From: Opitutia bacterium Tous-C4FEB
GTDB taxonomy: Bacteria; Verrucomicrobiota; Verrucomicrobiia; Opitutales; Opitutaceae
Reading direction: 5' to 3'
NCBI GenBank assembly: GCA_002304445.1
Contig: NEVA01000003.1
Location: forward strand, 1 to 64,000
DNA length: 64,000 bases
Shown: positions 18,279 through 26,516 of the stretch, in pieces
Layout of the letters: every line of letters starts with the position of its first letter
Position numbering within the stretch: the first letter of the stretch is position 1
Notes under the pieces: generated by a model
Told to the model about the DNA's origin: nothing
The model's input: the letters and a program-made list of their open reading frames with translations, nothing else
Databases searched by the model: none
Translations under genes and position numbers: made by a program

Positions 18279-19364
18279 ATGCGTCCGGAAATCCCACCGC
18301 ACTTCAGCTTCTACATCGGCACCTACACCCGCACGACCAGCCTCGGGATTTATGGCGCCCGGATTGATTCGTCGTCGGGTGCGCTCTCTCCCGCCTCACA
18401 CCTTGCGGCTCTGGCAAATCCCACGTGGCTAACGCTCCATCCGGGCCGACAATTCTTTTACGCCAATCAGGAGCTGAAATCGGCCGACGGAAAACCCGTG
18501 GGCGCGGTTGCCGCATTCGCCGCCGCTCCGCTTGGCGGCAACCATGCGCCGCTAAACGTCGAGCCCACCGACGCCACGTTGTGCCACACGGCGGTGGATC
18601 ATACCGGCAAAGTTCTCGTCGCCGTGAGTTACAGTGGCGGCCAAGTCAGCACGTTCCCCCTCGAACCCGACGGCCGGCTCAGGCCGCGCCGGAGCTTCGT
18701 CACGCATCAAGGCCCACTCGGCCCGCAAACGAATCGGCAGGACAAACCCCACCCACACTCCGTCACGATTTCTCCCGACAATCGCCTCGCCTGCGTCACC
18801 GATCTGGGTCTGGACCGCGTCTATTGCTACGACCTCAACGCCGCCACGGCCACAATCACCCCGGCTGCCGCTCCTTTTCTGCACCTGCCTCCCGGCACCG
18901 GCCCCCGCCACGCAAAATTTTCAGCCGACGGACGCTTCCTCTACGTCATCGGTGAACTCGCCAACACCGTCACGGTTCTCGCCCACGACGCGGTCGAAGG
19001 CTCATTTCAAATCGTTCAATCTTTGCCCACCCTGCCTGCAGACTTTGCGGCCGAAAGCACCGCCGCCGAGATCCGCATCCATCCCAACGGCCGTTTCCTT
19101 TACGGATCGAATCGAGGCCACGACAGTCTCGTCGTCTACGCGATCGCTCCGTCCACCGGCCTGCTCACTTGGGTCGAAACGGTGAACTGCGGCGGCGTGC
19201 AGCCGCGTAATTTTGAACTCACGCCTGACGGCGCGTGGCTTGTCTGCGCCCATCAGGGCTCGGATTCACTCGTCTCTTTCCGGGTCGATTCCACCAGCGG
19301 TCGCCTCGCTCTGCTCCCAGGGAAAATCACCGTCTCTCAGCCGGTCTGCATCCTGTTCGCCTGA
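18279..19364 (+). CDS. Lactonase family beta-propeller (6-phosphogluconolactonase, YbhE/Pgl type)
   Basis: The 361-residue protein has the seven-bladed propeller pattern of the bacterial Pgl lactonases. Repeated blade motifs are visible: FYIGTYTR at the N-terminus, NPTWLTLHP, KPHPHSVTISPD, GTGPRHAKFSADG, AAEIRIHPNGRFLYGSNRGHDS and FELTPDGAWL. Enzymes of this family hydrolyse 6-phosphogluconolactone in the pentose phosphate pathway, though others act on different sugar lactones. No signal peptide is seen. It is convergent with the response-regulator gene. Confidence 0.9.
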   Translation: MRPEIPPHFSFYIGTYTRTTSLGIYGARIDSSSGALSPASHLAALANPTWLTLHPGRQFFYANQELKSADGKPVGAVAAFAAAPLGGNHAPLNVEPTDATLCHTAVDHTGKVLVAVSYSGGQVSTFPLEPDGRLRPRRSFVTHQGPLGPQTNRQDKPHPHSVTISPDNRLACVTDLGLDRVYCYDLNAATATITPAAAPFLHLPPGTGPRHAKFSADGRFLYVIGELANTVTVLAHDAVEGSFQIVQSLPTLPADFAAESTAAEIRIHPNGRFLYGSNRGHDSLVVYAIAPSTGLLTWVETVNCGGVQPRNFELTPDGAWLVCAHQGSDSLVSFRVDSTSGRLALLPGKITVSQPVCILFA

Positions 19365-19409
19365 ACGAGGACCAACTCCTTCGATCAAAAGTTTGAGGCG
19401 AGACGCGCG

Positions 19410-19790
19410 TCAGTTCCGCCCCGCCCTTGCGCGGTCCACCGCCGACAACAAGGCGTGATAAGCGAAGGGCTTTCGCAACAGCACATCCGCACCAACCCCC
19501 CTGGCCATCGGCAAATGCTCGTCCCGGCCGATCAGCCCGCCACCCGAAATTGCCACGATCTTCACCGTCGGATAATTTTCTTTGATTTCAGCGATCAATT
19601 CGAAGCCGTCGCGCTCCGGCATCAGCATATCGGTCACGACCACATCGAAACTCCCGCCGGTGATGGCCAAACTCGCATCAATTCCGTTCTTGGCGCACGT
19701 CACCAAGTGACCTGCCCGTTCCAAAACATGCCGAAGCAAATCACGCAGCTCCTCTTCGTCATCAACCAGAAGAATGGAACATGAACTCAT
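19410..19790 (-). CDS. Single-domain response regulator with an IS inserted at its start codon
   Basis: This is a 126-residue CheY-like receiver domain with no output domain. Residues expected for phosphotransfer are intact: Asp10-Asp11, the phospho-acceptor Asp54 in VVTDMLMP, Ser82 in the switch position and Lys107 in RKPF. The reading frame is complete, but the A of its ATG (19790) is the first base of the 8-bp duplication made by the adjacent IS1595-family element. Everything upstream, including the native promoter, is now 1 kb away. Unless the insertion sequence supplies an outward promoter, expression is likely altered or lost. Its sensor kinase is not in the window. Confidence 0.88.
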   Translation of the reverse strand: MSSCSILLVDDEEELRDLLRHVLERAGHLVTCAKNGIDASLAITGGSFDVVVTDMLMPERDGFELIAEIKENYPTVKIVAISGGGLIGRDEHLPMARGVGADVLLRKPFAYHALLSAVDRARAGRN

Positions 19791-19797
19791 GGAATTA
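19790..19797. repeat. Target-site duplication, left copy
   Basis: TGGAATTA, identical to 20795-20802; an 8-bp direct repeat flanking the element, the length expected for the IS1595 family. Confidence 0.9.
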
Positions 19798-19824
19798 TCT
19801 AGGTATTTACGTGACTCAACCAAC
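19798..19824. repeat. Left terminal inverted repeat of the IS
   Basis: It begins TCTAGGTATTTACGTG and is the exact reverse complement of 20768-20794. Confidence 0.95.
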
Positions 19825-19847
19825 CACAGCCCGTAGGGACATCTGCC

Positions 19848-20765
19848 GTGGCGGAAGACTATCCGAAAACCATTCTGGAACTGGAGAGACGTTTTGGCGA
19901 CGAGGCGGCCTGCCGGAGCTATCTGTTCGCGTTGCGTTGGGCGGAGGGATTCGTGTGTCCGCATTGTCAGACAAAAGAAGGCTGGTCGATGGCCAATGGC
20001 CGGTGGCTCTGCGTGGATTGTCGGGCGCAGGTGTCGGTGATGGCTGGGACGATCTTTCAGGACAGCAAGCTGCCGCTGACGACGTGGTTTCGAGCGATGT
20101 GGCAACTCACCAGTCAGAAAAACGGCGTGAGCGCATTGGGCCTCCAGCGACAATTGGGGTTGGGCAGTTACAAGACGGCTTGGACGATGCTGCACAAACT
20201 GAGGCGGGCCATGGTTCGGCCCGGTCGAGAGCGGTTGCGGGGCCTCGTCGAGGTGGACGAAGCTTACTGGGGTGGCGCGGAAGAGAATGTGCGGGGGCGG
20301 CAGACTTACGAAAAGGCGCTCATCGCCGTCGCGGTGGAAGCGGCCGGCCAGCGCATTGGGCGCATCCGGTTGCGCCACATTGCGGATACCAGCCGGAAAA
20401 CCCTGCATGGCTTTATCACGGAGGTCATCGCGCCAGGCAGCACCGTGCAGACCGACGGATTGCACGCCTATCGCGAGTTGCAGGGCTACGTCCACGAACC
20501 GCAGGTGCAAAGTCGCCAGCCGAAGGATGCCGACCATCTCCTGCCGCGTGCCCATTTGGTAATCTCGCTGTTCAAACGCTGGCTGCTCGGAACCCATCAA
20601 GGCGCTATTGCCCATGACTACCTTCAAGACTACTTGGACGAGTTCACCTTCCGATTCAATCGCCGCAACTCGACCTCACGAGGCAAGCTCTTCTATCGCC
20701 TCGTGCAACAGTCCGTGCAGGTGTTGCCGGCCACGTTCAATTCCATCACCGCACCCAACCCATAG
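19848..20765 (+). CDS. IS1595-family transposase
   Basis: The 305-residue transposase starts at a GTG (19848) shortly after a GGGA. It has an N-terminal zinc ribbon (Cys37, Cys40, Cys55, Cys58) as in ISXO2-like transposases, and a DDE-type core with Asp in VEVDEAYWGG and Asp in VQTDGLHAY. A C-terminal segment DEFTFRFNRR is also typical of the family. It catalyses cut-and-paste movement of the element. The frame is intact. Confidence 0.95.
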   Translation: MAEDYPKTILELERRFGDEAACRSYLFALRWAEGFVCPHCQTKEGWSMANGRWLCVDCRAQVSVMAGTIFQDSKLPLTTWFRAMWQLTSQKNGVSALGLQRQLGLGSYKTAWTMLHKLRRAMVRPGRERLRGLVEVDEAYWGGAEENVRGRQTYEKALIAVAVEAAGQRIGRIRLRHIADTSRKTLHGFITEVIAPGSTVQTDGLHAYRELQGYVHEPQVQSRQPKDADHLLPRAHLVISLFKRWLLGTHQGAIAHDYLQDYLDEFTFRFNRRNSTSRGKLFYRLVQQSVQVLPATFNSITAPNP

Positions 20766-20767
20766 GG

Positions 20768-20794
20768 GTTGGTTGAGTCACGTAAATACCTAGA
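20768..20794. repeat. Right terminal inverted repeat of the IS
   Basis: The reverse complement of 19798-19824 with no mismatch over 27 bases. Confidence 0.95.
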
Positions 20795-20802
20795 TGGAAT
20801 TA
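20795..20802. repeat. Target-site duplication, right copy
   Basis: TGGAATTA, matching 19790-19797. Confidence 0.9.
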
Positions 20803-20949
20803 AGTTAAACTCTTGACGGAGGACCCTGTTTGCCGGCGACCGGGCATACAAGCGATTTATGTGCAGCCGTGGGTTCATGCAATCGGGGTTAGGGCGAATT
20901 TGGGTCTAGGCTCGGCGATCGCAACCCGCTTTAACAACAGGTAACACTG

Positions 20950-22233
20950 ATGGCTAATTTTCTCGAAGACAAACGCCCGGAAAAAATCGAACGCGCCTTT
21001 CTGGTGGGCGTTCAGACCAAATCGATGGCCGCAGGTGAAGGCGCCGAGCTGCTGGAGGAGCTCACCGAACTCGTCGAGAATCTCAAGCTCACTGTCGTTC
21101 GGACCGAACTGGTCCAGCTCCGCGTCGCCACGCCCGCGACGCTCTTGGGCAGCGGCAAAACCAAAGAACTGATCGATCTCGCCAAAGCCGAGGGCTGCCA
21201 CGTCATCGTCTTCGACGAAGCCCTGACCCCCGCGCAGCAGCGCAACTGGGAGAAACTGTCCGAGCTCGCCGTGATCGACCGGCAGGAGGTCATCCTCCAA
21301 GTCTTTGCCGACCGCGCTCAAACCCGCGAGGCGGTGCTTCAAGTCGCACTCGCCCGCATGGAGTATTCGCTCCCCCGCCTCACCCGCGCATGGAGCCATC
21401 TCTCCCGTCAACGCGGCTCTGGCGGCATGGGCGGCGAAGGCGAAACCCAGCTCGAGCAGGATCGCCGCCTCGTCAACGACCGCATCGTCGCCCTCAAACG
21501 CGAGCTGGTCGATGTCCGTAAACAGCGCTCCACGCAGCGCCAGCGTCGTCAACGCGTGCCCGTCCCCACCGCGGCGATCGTCGGCTACACCAACGCCGGC
21601 AAATCTTCCCTGCTCAACGCGCTCACCGGCGCCTCCGTTCTCGCCGAAAACAAGCTGTTCGCCACGCTCGATCCCACCACGCGCCAGCTTCAGCTGCGCG
21701 GCAACCAAAAGCTGCTGGTCACGGACACCGTCGGCTTCATCCGCCGCCTGCCGCACGGTCTCGTCGAGGCATTCAAAGCCACGCTCGAAGAGGTCATTTT
21801 GGCCGATTTTTTGATTCATGTCATCGACGTCGCGAACCCCAACGCGGCCCAGCACCACGAGACCACTCTCGCCGTGCTCAAGGAACTCGGAGCCGTCGAT
21901 AAACCCATCCTCACCGTCTTCAACAAAATCGACGCCGCGGATGAAGCCGCACTCAACCGCGCCCACCTCATCGCCCCCGACGCTCTTTTCATTTCCGCCC
22001 GCAGCGGCAAGCATCTCGATCAACTCGTCGCCGCTTGCCTCGAACAAATCGCCGATGCGCTCGACGCCGTGGAGTTGCTCGTGCCACACACCCGTTACGA
22101 TGTGATCGCGAAGCTCCACGCCACCGGACATGTCCAGTTCGAGGAGACCCGCGAGGAGGGCGTCTTCATTCAAGGGCGCTTCGCCCCCGCGCAAGCCGGT
22201 CTCTTCAAGGCCTATCTCGTGAACCAAAAGTAG
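20950..22233 (+). CDS. hflX: GTPase HflX
   Basis: The 427-residue GTPase has the HflX N-terminal nucleotide-binding domain, a Gly-rich linker (RGSGGMGGEGETQLE), and a G domain with G1 GYTNAGKSS, G3 DTVGF and G4 NKID. HflX binds and splits stalled ribosomes under stress, and in some bacteria also has RNA-helicase activity. The length is typical. There is no hfq neighbour. The IS lies about 150 bases upstream and does not touch the reading frame. Confidence 0.95.
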   Translation: MANFLEDKRPEKIERAFLVGVQTKSMAAGEGAELLEELTELVENLKLTVVRTELVQLRVATPATLLGSGKTKELIDLAKAEGCHVIVFDEALTPAQQRNWEKLSELAVIDRQEVILQVFADRAQTREAVLQVALARMEYSLPRLTRAWSHLSRQRGSGGMGGEGETQLEQDRRLVNDRIVALKRELVDVRKQRSTQRQRRQRVPVPTAAIVGYTNAGKSSLLNALTGASVLAENKLFATLDPTTRQLQLRGNQKLLVTDTVGFIRRLPHGLVEAFKATLEEVILADFLIHVIDVANPNAAQHHETTLAVLKELGAVDKPILTVFNKIDAADEAALNRAHLIAPDALFISARSGKHLDQLVAACLEQIADALDAVELLVPHTRYDVIAKLHATGHVQFEETREEGVFIQGRFAPAQAGLFKAYLVNQK

Positions 22234-22282
22234 CCCGAAGTCACCGACTCGCCCTCCGGGCAGCGCCCACCGCCCCCACGCC

Positions 22283-23098
22283 TCACCCCGCAAATGGCAC
22301 GAACTCCCGCGTGAGGGTCCCCTCCGGCGTGCCGTTTGCCACGAAATACCCCTTCGCCTTGGTTCCGTCGTGGTTCTCCCGCACCCGCGCACAACAGGCG
22401 TTCGTCACCACCTCGATTCCCCGATACGCGACCGCGGTTTGCGCGTGATAGTGCCCAGAGAATGCCCCGCGCAGATTGAAATCCAGAAAACATTCCAGCA
22501 CGGCCTCCGCGTTGAGCGGCCGGTATTTCACCCCCGCGCCGAGCGGAAAATGAGTGAGCACCACCGTCGGTTTCTTCGGATCCAGTTTCGGCAATTCCGA
22601 CTTCAGCCACGCGAACGTCGCGTCGCCGATCCGCGTGTCGCCCCACTTTTTTCCATCCGTGGTGTCGAGCGCGACAAACTGCCAGCCCGCCTCGGTCCAA
22701 CTGTAGTTGAGCCGCCCGGGAAACACTTCCGCATAAATCCGCGTCGTCTCCTCCACGTCGTTGTCGTGATTGCCCGGCACGGTGTAAAATGGCCCCAGCA
22801 ACGCCGCCGCAAGCCGCTTAATCGCCGCGAGACTCTCGGGCTTGCCCGCGTTCGCGAGATCGCCGAGCCCCGCGACAAAAGCCAACCGCCCATGCGCGCC
22901 GACCGATTGGAAAAGTTTTTCGAACCACGCGTCACAGGCGATGCTGTCGTGGTGAAAATCGTTGAGCACCGCAAACCGCACCGCGCCCGCGCCCGTCGGC
23001 TTGCTTTGCGCCCGCAAGGTTCCCGGCCAAAGTCCCGCCGCCAACAACGCGCCCAACTGCCCGAGCGCCGCCCGGCGGGTAATGACCGTTGGGTTCAT
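22283..23098 (-). CDS. Metallophosphatase (calcineurin-like), Tat-exported
   Basis: The 271-residue protein has the metallophosphoesterase metal ligands in order: NDFH, GLGDLANAG, GNHDND, LTHFPLG and SGHYHAQT. The N-terminus carries a twin-arginine-like signal (ITRRAALGQLG followed by a hydrophobic stretch and ...RAQS), so it is probably periplasmic. The ATG at 23098 is chosen for this signal. It is the last gene of an apparent operon with a Dabb protein (13-base gap) and three peptide-transporter genes. The substrate is unknown. Confidence 0.88.
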   Translation of the reverse strand: MNPTVITRRAALGQLGALLAAGLWPGTLRAQSKPTGAGAVRFAVLNDFHHDSIACDAWFEKLFQSVGAHGRLAFVAGLGDLANAGKPESLAAIKRLAAALLGPFYTVPGNHDNDVEETTRIYAEVFPGRLNYSWTEAGWQFVALDTTDGKKWGDTRIGDATFAWLKSELPKLDPKKPTVVLTHFPLGAGVKYRPLNAEAVLECFLDFNLRGAFSGHYHAQTAVAYRGIEVVTNACCARVRENHDGTKAKGYFVANGTPEGTLTREFVPFAG

Positions 23099-23111
23099 AA
23101 CCGGAACCCGC

Positions 23112-23411
23112 TTATTCGGCGTCGTAGATCTGCACCCGCGCCCAGAATTGTTTGCACGACGCAATAAACGCCAAATGGATCGGATCGACTTGGTAAGCGT
23201 CGTGCGCGGCGAGGTCTTTGCAGATCACCGTGATCGCAACCGAGAAACTCTTGTCGATGATCGGCCGGTCCGGCACGCCCGCCGGCACGCCGCAGAAAAA
23301 CTGCGAGACCGAGGGAATCGCGCCCAGCGTCTCTACGCCGGCGCGGAACTCCGCGCGTTGCGCCGGAGTAAGTTCAGGTTTCAGCCAGAAGTAGACGGTG
23401 TGGACGAGCAT
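23112..23411 (-). CDS. Dabb domain protein (stress-responsive A/B barrel)
   Basis: The 99-residue protein begins MLVHTVYFWLKP, the usual Dabb opening, and has the conserved PSV and YQVDPIHLAF segments of this dimeric alpha/beta-barrel fold. Such proteins are linked to stress or serve as small catalytic domains; no precise function is known. It lies 15 bases after the peptide-transporter ATPase gene and 13 bases before the metallophosphatase gene. Confidence 0.88.
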   Translation of the reverse strand: MLVHTVYFWLKPELTPAQRAEFRAGVETLGAIPSVSQFFCGVPAGVPDRPIIDKSFSVAITVICKDLAAHDAYQVDPIHLAFIASCKQFWARVQIYDAE

Positions 23412-23426
23412 GGTGGGAAAAAGTGT

Positions 23427-24326
23427 TCAGCTTTGATCGGCCGCGTCGAGCTTTGCCAGTTCGTCCCCGACATTAAAATTCATCCGCACGTCCGGGTCCG
23501 GCGACGGTACCGCCGAGAGCAATATCTTCGTGTAAGCATGTTGCGGGTCCGAAAAAATCTGCGCCGTCGGGGCCAACTCGACGATGCGTCCCTTCCGCAT
23601 CACCGCCACGCGGTCGCAGAAATTCCGCACCACGTCCAAATTATGCGCGACGAACAAATAGGTGAGCCGGAACTCCCGTTGCAGTTCCTTCAACAGGTCG
23701 AGCACCTGCGCCTGCACCGACACATCCAACGCGGAAGTCGCCTCATCGCACACGATCAACGAGGGTTTCATGATCAACGCCCGCGCGATCCCGATCCGCT
23801 GGCGTTGCCCGCCGGAAAACGCATGGGGATACCGCCGGCTATGCTCGGGCTGCAAACCCACCCGGGCCAGCACCTCGGCCACCCGTCCCGCCAATTCCTC
23901 GCCCCGCGCCAGCCGGTGGATCACCAGCGGCTCCCCGACAATGTCCCCGACTGTCATTCGCGGATTCAGTGACGACACCGGATCTTGAAACACCATCTGC
24001 GCGTGCTGCCGGATCGGTTTCAATTCCCCCGCGGTCAACTTCACCAGATCGACCGTACGCCCGTCGGGCAGATGGAACATCACGGATCCCGCGGTCGGAT
24101 CAATCGCCCGCAAGATACACCGGGCCGTCGTCGTCTTGCCGGAGCCGCTCTCCCCCACGAGGCCCAGGGTTTCGCCCGCCGCCAGATCGAAACTCACCGC
24201 GTCCACCGCCTTCACCGTCGCCAGCACCGACCGGCGAAATCCGCGGCTCATCACCGGAAAATGCTTGGTCAGGCCGCGTACGCTCAGCAGCGGCCGGCCG
24301 TCCGTCCCCTCCGTCCCGCCCGTCAT
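23427..24326 (-). CDS. Oligopeptide/dipeptide ABC transporter ATP-binding protein (OppF/DppF-like)
   Basis: This 299-residue ATPase has Walker A GESGSGKTT, the Q-loop VFQDP, signature SGGQRQR, Walker B LIVCDEATSALD and the switch His in FVAHN. The N-terminal KHFPV and the RFTRRS-like basic loop are characteristic of the F-type partner. The start at 24326 overlaps the stop of the D-type gene by four bases. The C-terminus stops shortly after the YTKILL segment and lacks the longer Cys-rich tail of many OppF proteins, so it is slightly short. Confidence 0.92.
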   Translation of the reverse strand: MTGGTEGTDGRPLLSVRGLTKHFPVMSRGFRRSVLATVKAVDAVSFDLAAGETLGLVGESGSGKTTTARCILRAIDPTAGSVMFHLPDGRTVDLVKLTAGELKPIRQHAQMVFQDPVSSLNPRMTVGDIVGEPLVIHRLARGEELAGRVAEVLARVGLQPEHSRRYPHAFSGGQRQRIGIARALIMKPSLIVCDEATSALDVSVQAQVLDLLKELQREFRLTYLFVAHNLDVVRNFCDRVAVMRKGRIVELAPTAQIFSDPQHAYTKILLSAVPSPDPDVRMNFNVGDELAKLDAADQS

Positions 24327-25156
24327 GCCGGTCTCCTCCGGCTCGGCAAGGCGTCCAACAAAGACCGCGTGTAGGCGTGTTGCGGCGCTTTCAACACCGA
24401 GCGCACGTCTCCGCTTTCGACGACGATGCCGCGATGCATCACCGCCACGTCGTCCGCCATCTGCGCCACCACGCCGAAGTCGTGCGCGATCAAAAGCACG
24501 GCGCAGCCCAACTCGCGTTGCAGGGTTTTGATAAGTCCGAGAATCTGTGCCTGAATCGTCACATCGAGCGCCGTCGTCGGCTCGTCCGCGATCAACAGCT
24601 CCGGTTTGCACACCAACGCCATCGCGATGACGACCCGTTGCCGCATCCCGCCCGAGAGTTCATGCGGATACTGGTGATAATAAACGGACGGCAGCGGCAG
24701 TCCGACCTTCCCAAGCATTTCAATCGTCAACTCCCGCGCTTCTTTGACCGTCCGTTTTTGATGCAGCAAAATCGCTTCGGCAATTTGACTGCCCACCGTG
24801 TGCACCGGCGACAAAGCCGTCATCGGTTCTTGGAAAATCATGCTCACGAGCCCGCCGCGCACCCGATACAGCAATTCATCCTCCTCGCCGAGGTCCGCCA
24901 GTTCGATGTCCCCGGCCCGCGCCGATCTCAGCAGGATTCGACCGCCCGTGATCCGGCCAGGTGGTTGAATCAGTCGCAGAATCGAATATGCGGTCACCGT
25001 TTTCCCAGAGCCGCTCTCCCCTACCAGCGCCAATGTTCGCCCGCGCCCGATCGCGAACGAGACTCCCTGGACCGCCGAGACCACACCGTCGGGCGTGAAA
25101 AACGACACCGCGAGGTCCCGCACTTCCAACAACGGCTTCTCGGTGCTTTCGCTCAT
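24323..25156 (-). CDS. Oligopeptide/dipeptide ABC transporter ATP-binding protein (OppD/DppD-like)
   Basis: This 277-residue ATPase has Walker A GESGSGKTV, Q-loop IFQEPM, signature LSGGMRQR and Walker [12 protein letters not shown]. It overlaps both neighbours by four bases (ATGA), showing tight translational coupling. It ends at YTRSLLDALPSRRRPA and lacks the C-terminal Cys-containing oligopeptide-binding extension usual for the family (about 320 residues). The F-type partner is also short, so the pair is consistently trimmed. Confidence 0.92.
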   Translation of the reverse strand: MSESTEKPLLEVRDLAVSFFTPDGVVSAVQGVSFAIGRGRTLALVGESGSGKTVTAYSILRLIQPPGRITGGRILLRSARAGDIELADLGEEDELLYRVRGGLVSMIFQEPMTALSPVHTVGSQIAEAILLHQKRTVKEARELTIEMLGKVGLPLPSVYYHQYPHELSGGMRQRVVIAMALVCKPELLIADEPTTALDVTIQAQILGLIKTLQRELGCAVLLIAHDFGVVAQMADDVAVMHRGIVVESGDVRSVLKAPQHAYTRSLLDALPSRRRPA

Positions 25157-26289
25157 TTCGACGAATACGGATCAGCCGCATCCCGCAGGCCGTCGCCGAG
25201 AAAATTAAAGCTCAGGACGGTCAGCACAATCAGCACCACCGGCATCAACAGCCAGGGATAACTCCCCACGGTCTGGATACTCAGGCAGTCCTGCAGCATC
25301 ACACCCCAGCTGACGATCGGCGGTCGCAGCCCAAGCTGCAAAAAGGACAGGGAGGTCTCGCCCAAAATCATCGCCGGCACGCTCATCGTCAGCACCACGA
25401 TGATATGACTCGTAAACCCCGGCAGCAGGTGCCGGAAGAGCACCCGCGTGTGCGAAGCGCCGAGCAATCTCGCCGCCATGGCATAGTCCTCCTCCCGCAG
25501 GGCCAAAATTTTCCCCCGCACAACCCGGGCCAAACCCGTCCAACCGAGCAGGCTCAGCACCAGCGTGATCGCAAAATAGGTCGAAAGCGGCGACCAGTCG
25601 GCCGGCAAAATCGCACCAAAGGCCAACCACAGCGGAATCTGCGGGAAGGCGTTGGTCACCTCGATGACGCGCTGGATGAAGTTATCTACTCCGCCACCCA
25701 CGTAGCCCGAAATTCCACCGATTGTCACCCCGAGCAAAAACGTCACCGCGATCGCCACCAGCCCGACCGAGAGACTGATGCGTGATCCATAAAGCAACCG
25801 ACTGAATACATCCTGCCCGTATTTGTCGGCGCCGAGGAAGAAGAACGTCGGGAGCTTTCCGTCGATCGATCGCCGCGTCGGATCTTTCACCCCAAAAAAG
25901 TGACGATCCCACCGGAACAGCCCCCAAAACTCATACGCCTCACCCCGCACAAAAAAACCCAACCGCACGACCTGGGTCGGATCCTCGCTGTATGACTTTC
26001 GAAAGGTAAGCGGATCGACGACCCGGTCCATCACGGGCACATGAAGCCCGTGCTCAAGCGACAACCGGGGCAACTGCGGCGGGCAATAAGAGTGCGACAA
26101 ATCCCGCCACTGCCGCGGATAGGGCGCGAAGAATTCGGCCCCGAGCGCCAACCCGTAGAGCACTGCTAAAAGGTATAGCGAAGCCACCGCCAACTTATGC
26201 CGCGAGAACCTCCGGCGGATCAGCTCCCATTGGGACTGGGTGCCGGTCGCGTTCTCGACCAGGGAGGCGGGGGGCTCAGCCGGAGGCAT
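25153..26289 (-). CDS. Peptide ABC transporter permease (OppC/DppC/YejE-like), long form
   Basis: The 378-residue permease has a first transmembrane helix near residues 32-50, then an unusually long non-membrane segment of over 100 residues, and then the regular five-helix BPD_transp_1 domain with the LGADKYGQD and EAA-like LREEDYAMAARLLGAS motifs. Typical OppC is about 300 residues; the extension after helix 1 is known in long-form OppC/YejE homologues. The ATG at 26289 is chosen; the frame remains open to 26436. The partner permease (OppB type) and a binding protein are absent from both sides. Confidence 0.88.
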   Translation of the reverse strand: MPPAEPPASLVENATGTQSQWELIRRRFSRHKLAVASLYLLAVLYGLALGAEFFAPYPRQWRDLSHSYCPPQLPRLSLEHGLHVPVMDRVVDPLTFRKSYSEDPTQVVRLGFFVRGEAYEFWGLFRWDRHFFGVKDPTRRSIDGKLPTFFFLGADKYGQDVFSRLLYGSRISLSVGLVAIAVTFLLGVTIGGISGYVGGGVDNFIQRVIEVTNAFPQIPLWLAFGAILPADWSPLSTYFAITLVLSLLGWTGLARVVRGKILALREEDYAMAARLLGASHTRVLFRHLLPGFTSHIIVVLTMSVPAMILGETSLSFLQLGLRPPIVSWGVMLQDCLSIQTVGSYPWLLMPVVLIVLTVLSFNFLGDGLRDAADPYSSK

Positions 26290-26516
26290 CACTTCAGACA
26301 CAAGGATTGAGCCCAGAGTCGGCAAGGGACAATTCCACCCCCTGTCCGGTAGAGTTTCACCGACGACTAAGCCCGAGGCCAAAGCGGCGAGGGCGTCCCG
26401 CCCATAGGTTCGAAAACGACCGACCAGGATGATCACACCCTGATCTGCGCACCACCGCCGAAAATATCCTCAAAAAAAACTGTCGCTCTCGCCTGTCATT
26501 CCCAATCGTTGAAAAC

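Larger units (their letters stand above)
19798..20794 (+). mobile_element. IS1595-family insertion sequence, intact, 997 bp
   Basis: The element is bounded by perfect 27-bp terminal inverted repeats and flanked by an 8-bp target duplication. It contains one complete transposase gene with zinc-ribbon and DDE domains. The perfect repeats and unbroken transposase suggest a recent insertion. It landed exactly at the start codon of the minus-strand response regulator, between that gene and hflX. Confidence 0.95.

Noticed and set aside
19791-20627. Minus-strand frame joining the IS interior to the response regulator
   Set aside because: The frame is open by chance through the insertion sequence; the receiver domain begins at its own ATG (19790), so a fusion protein is unlikely.
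20875-22392. Long minus-strand frame (505 codons) opposite hflX
   Set aside because: It is the antisense shadow of a clear HflX GTPase; high GC keeps the opposite frame open, and its translation is low-complexity Gly/Glu/Asp-rich.
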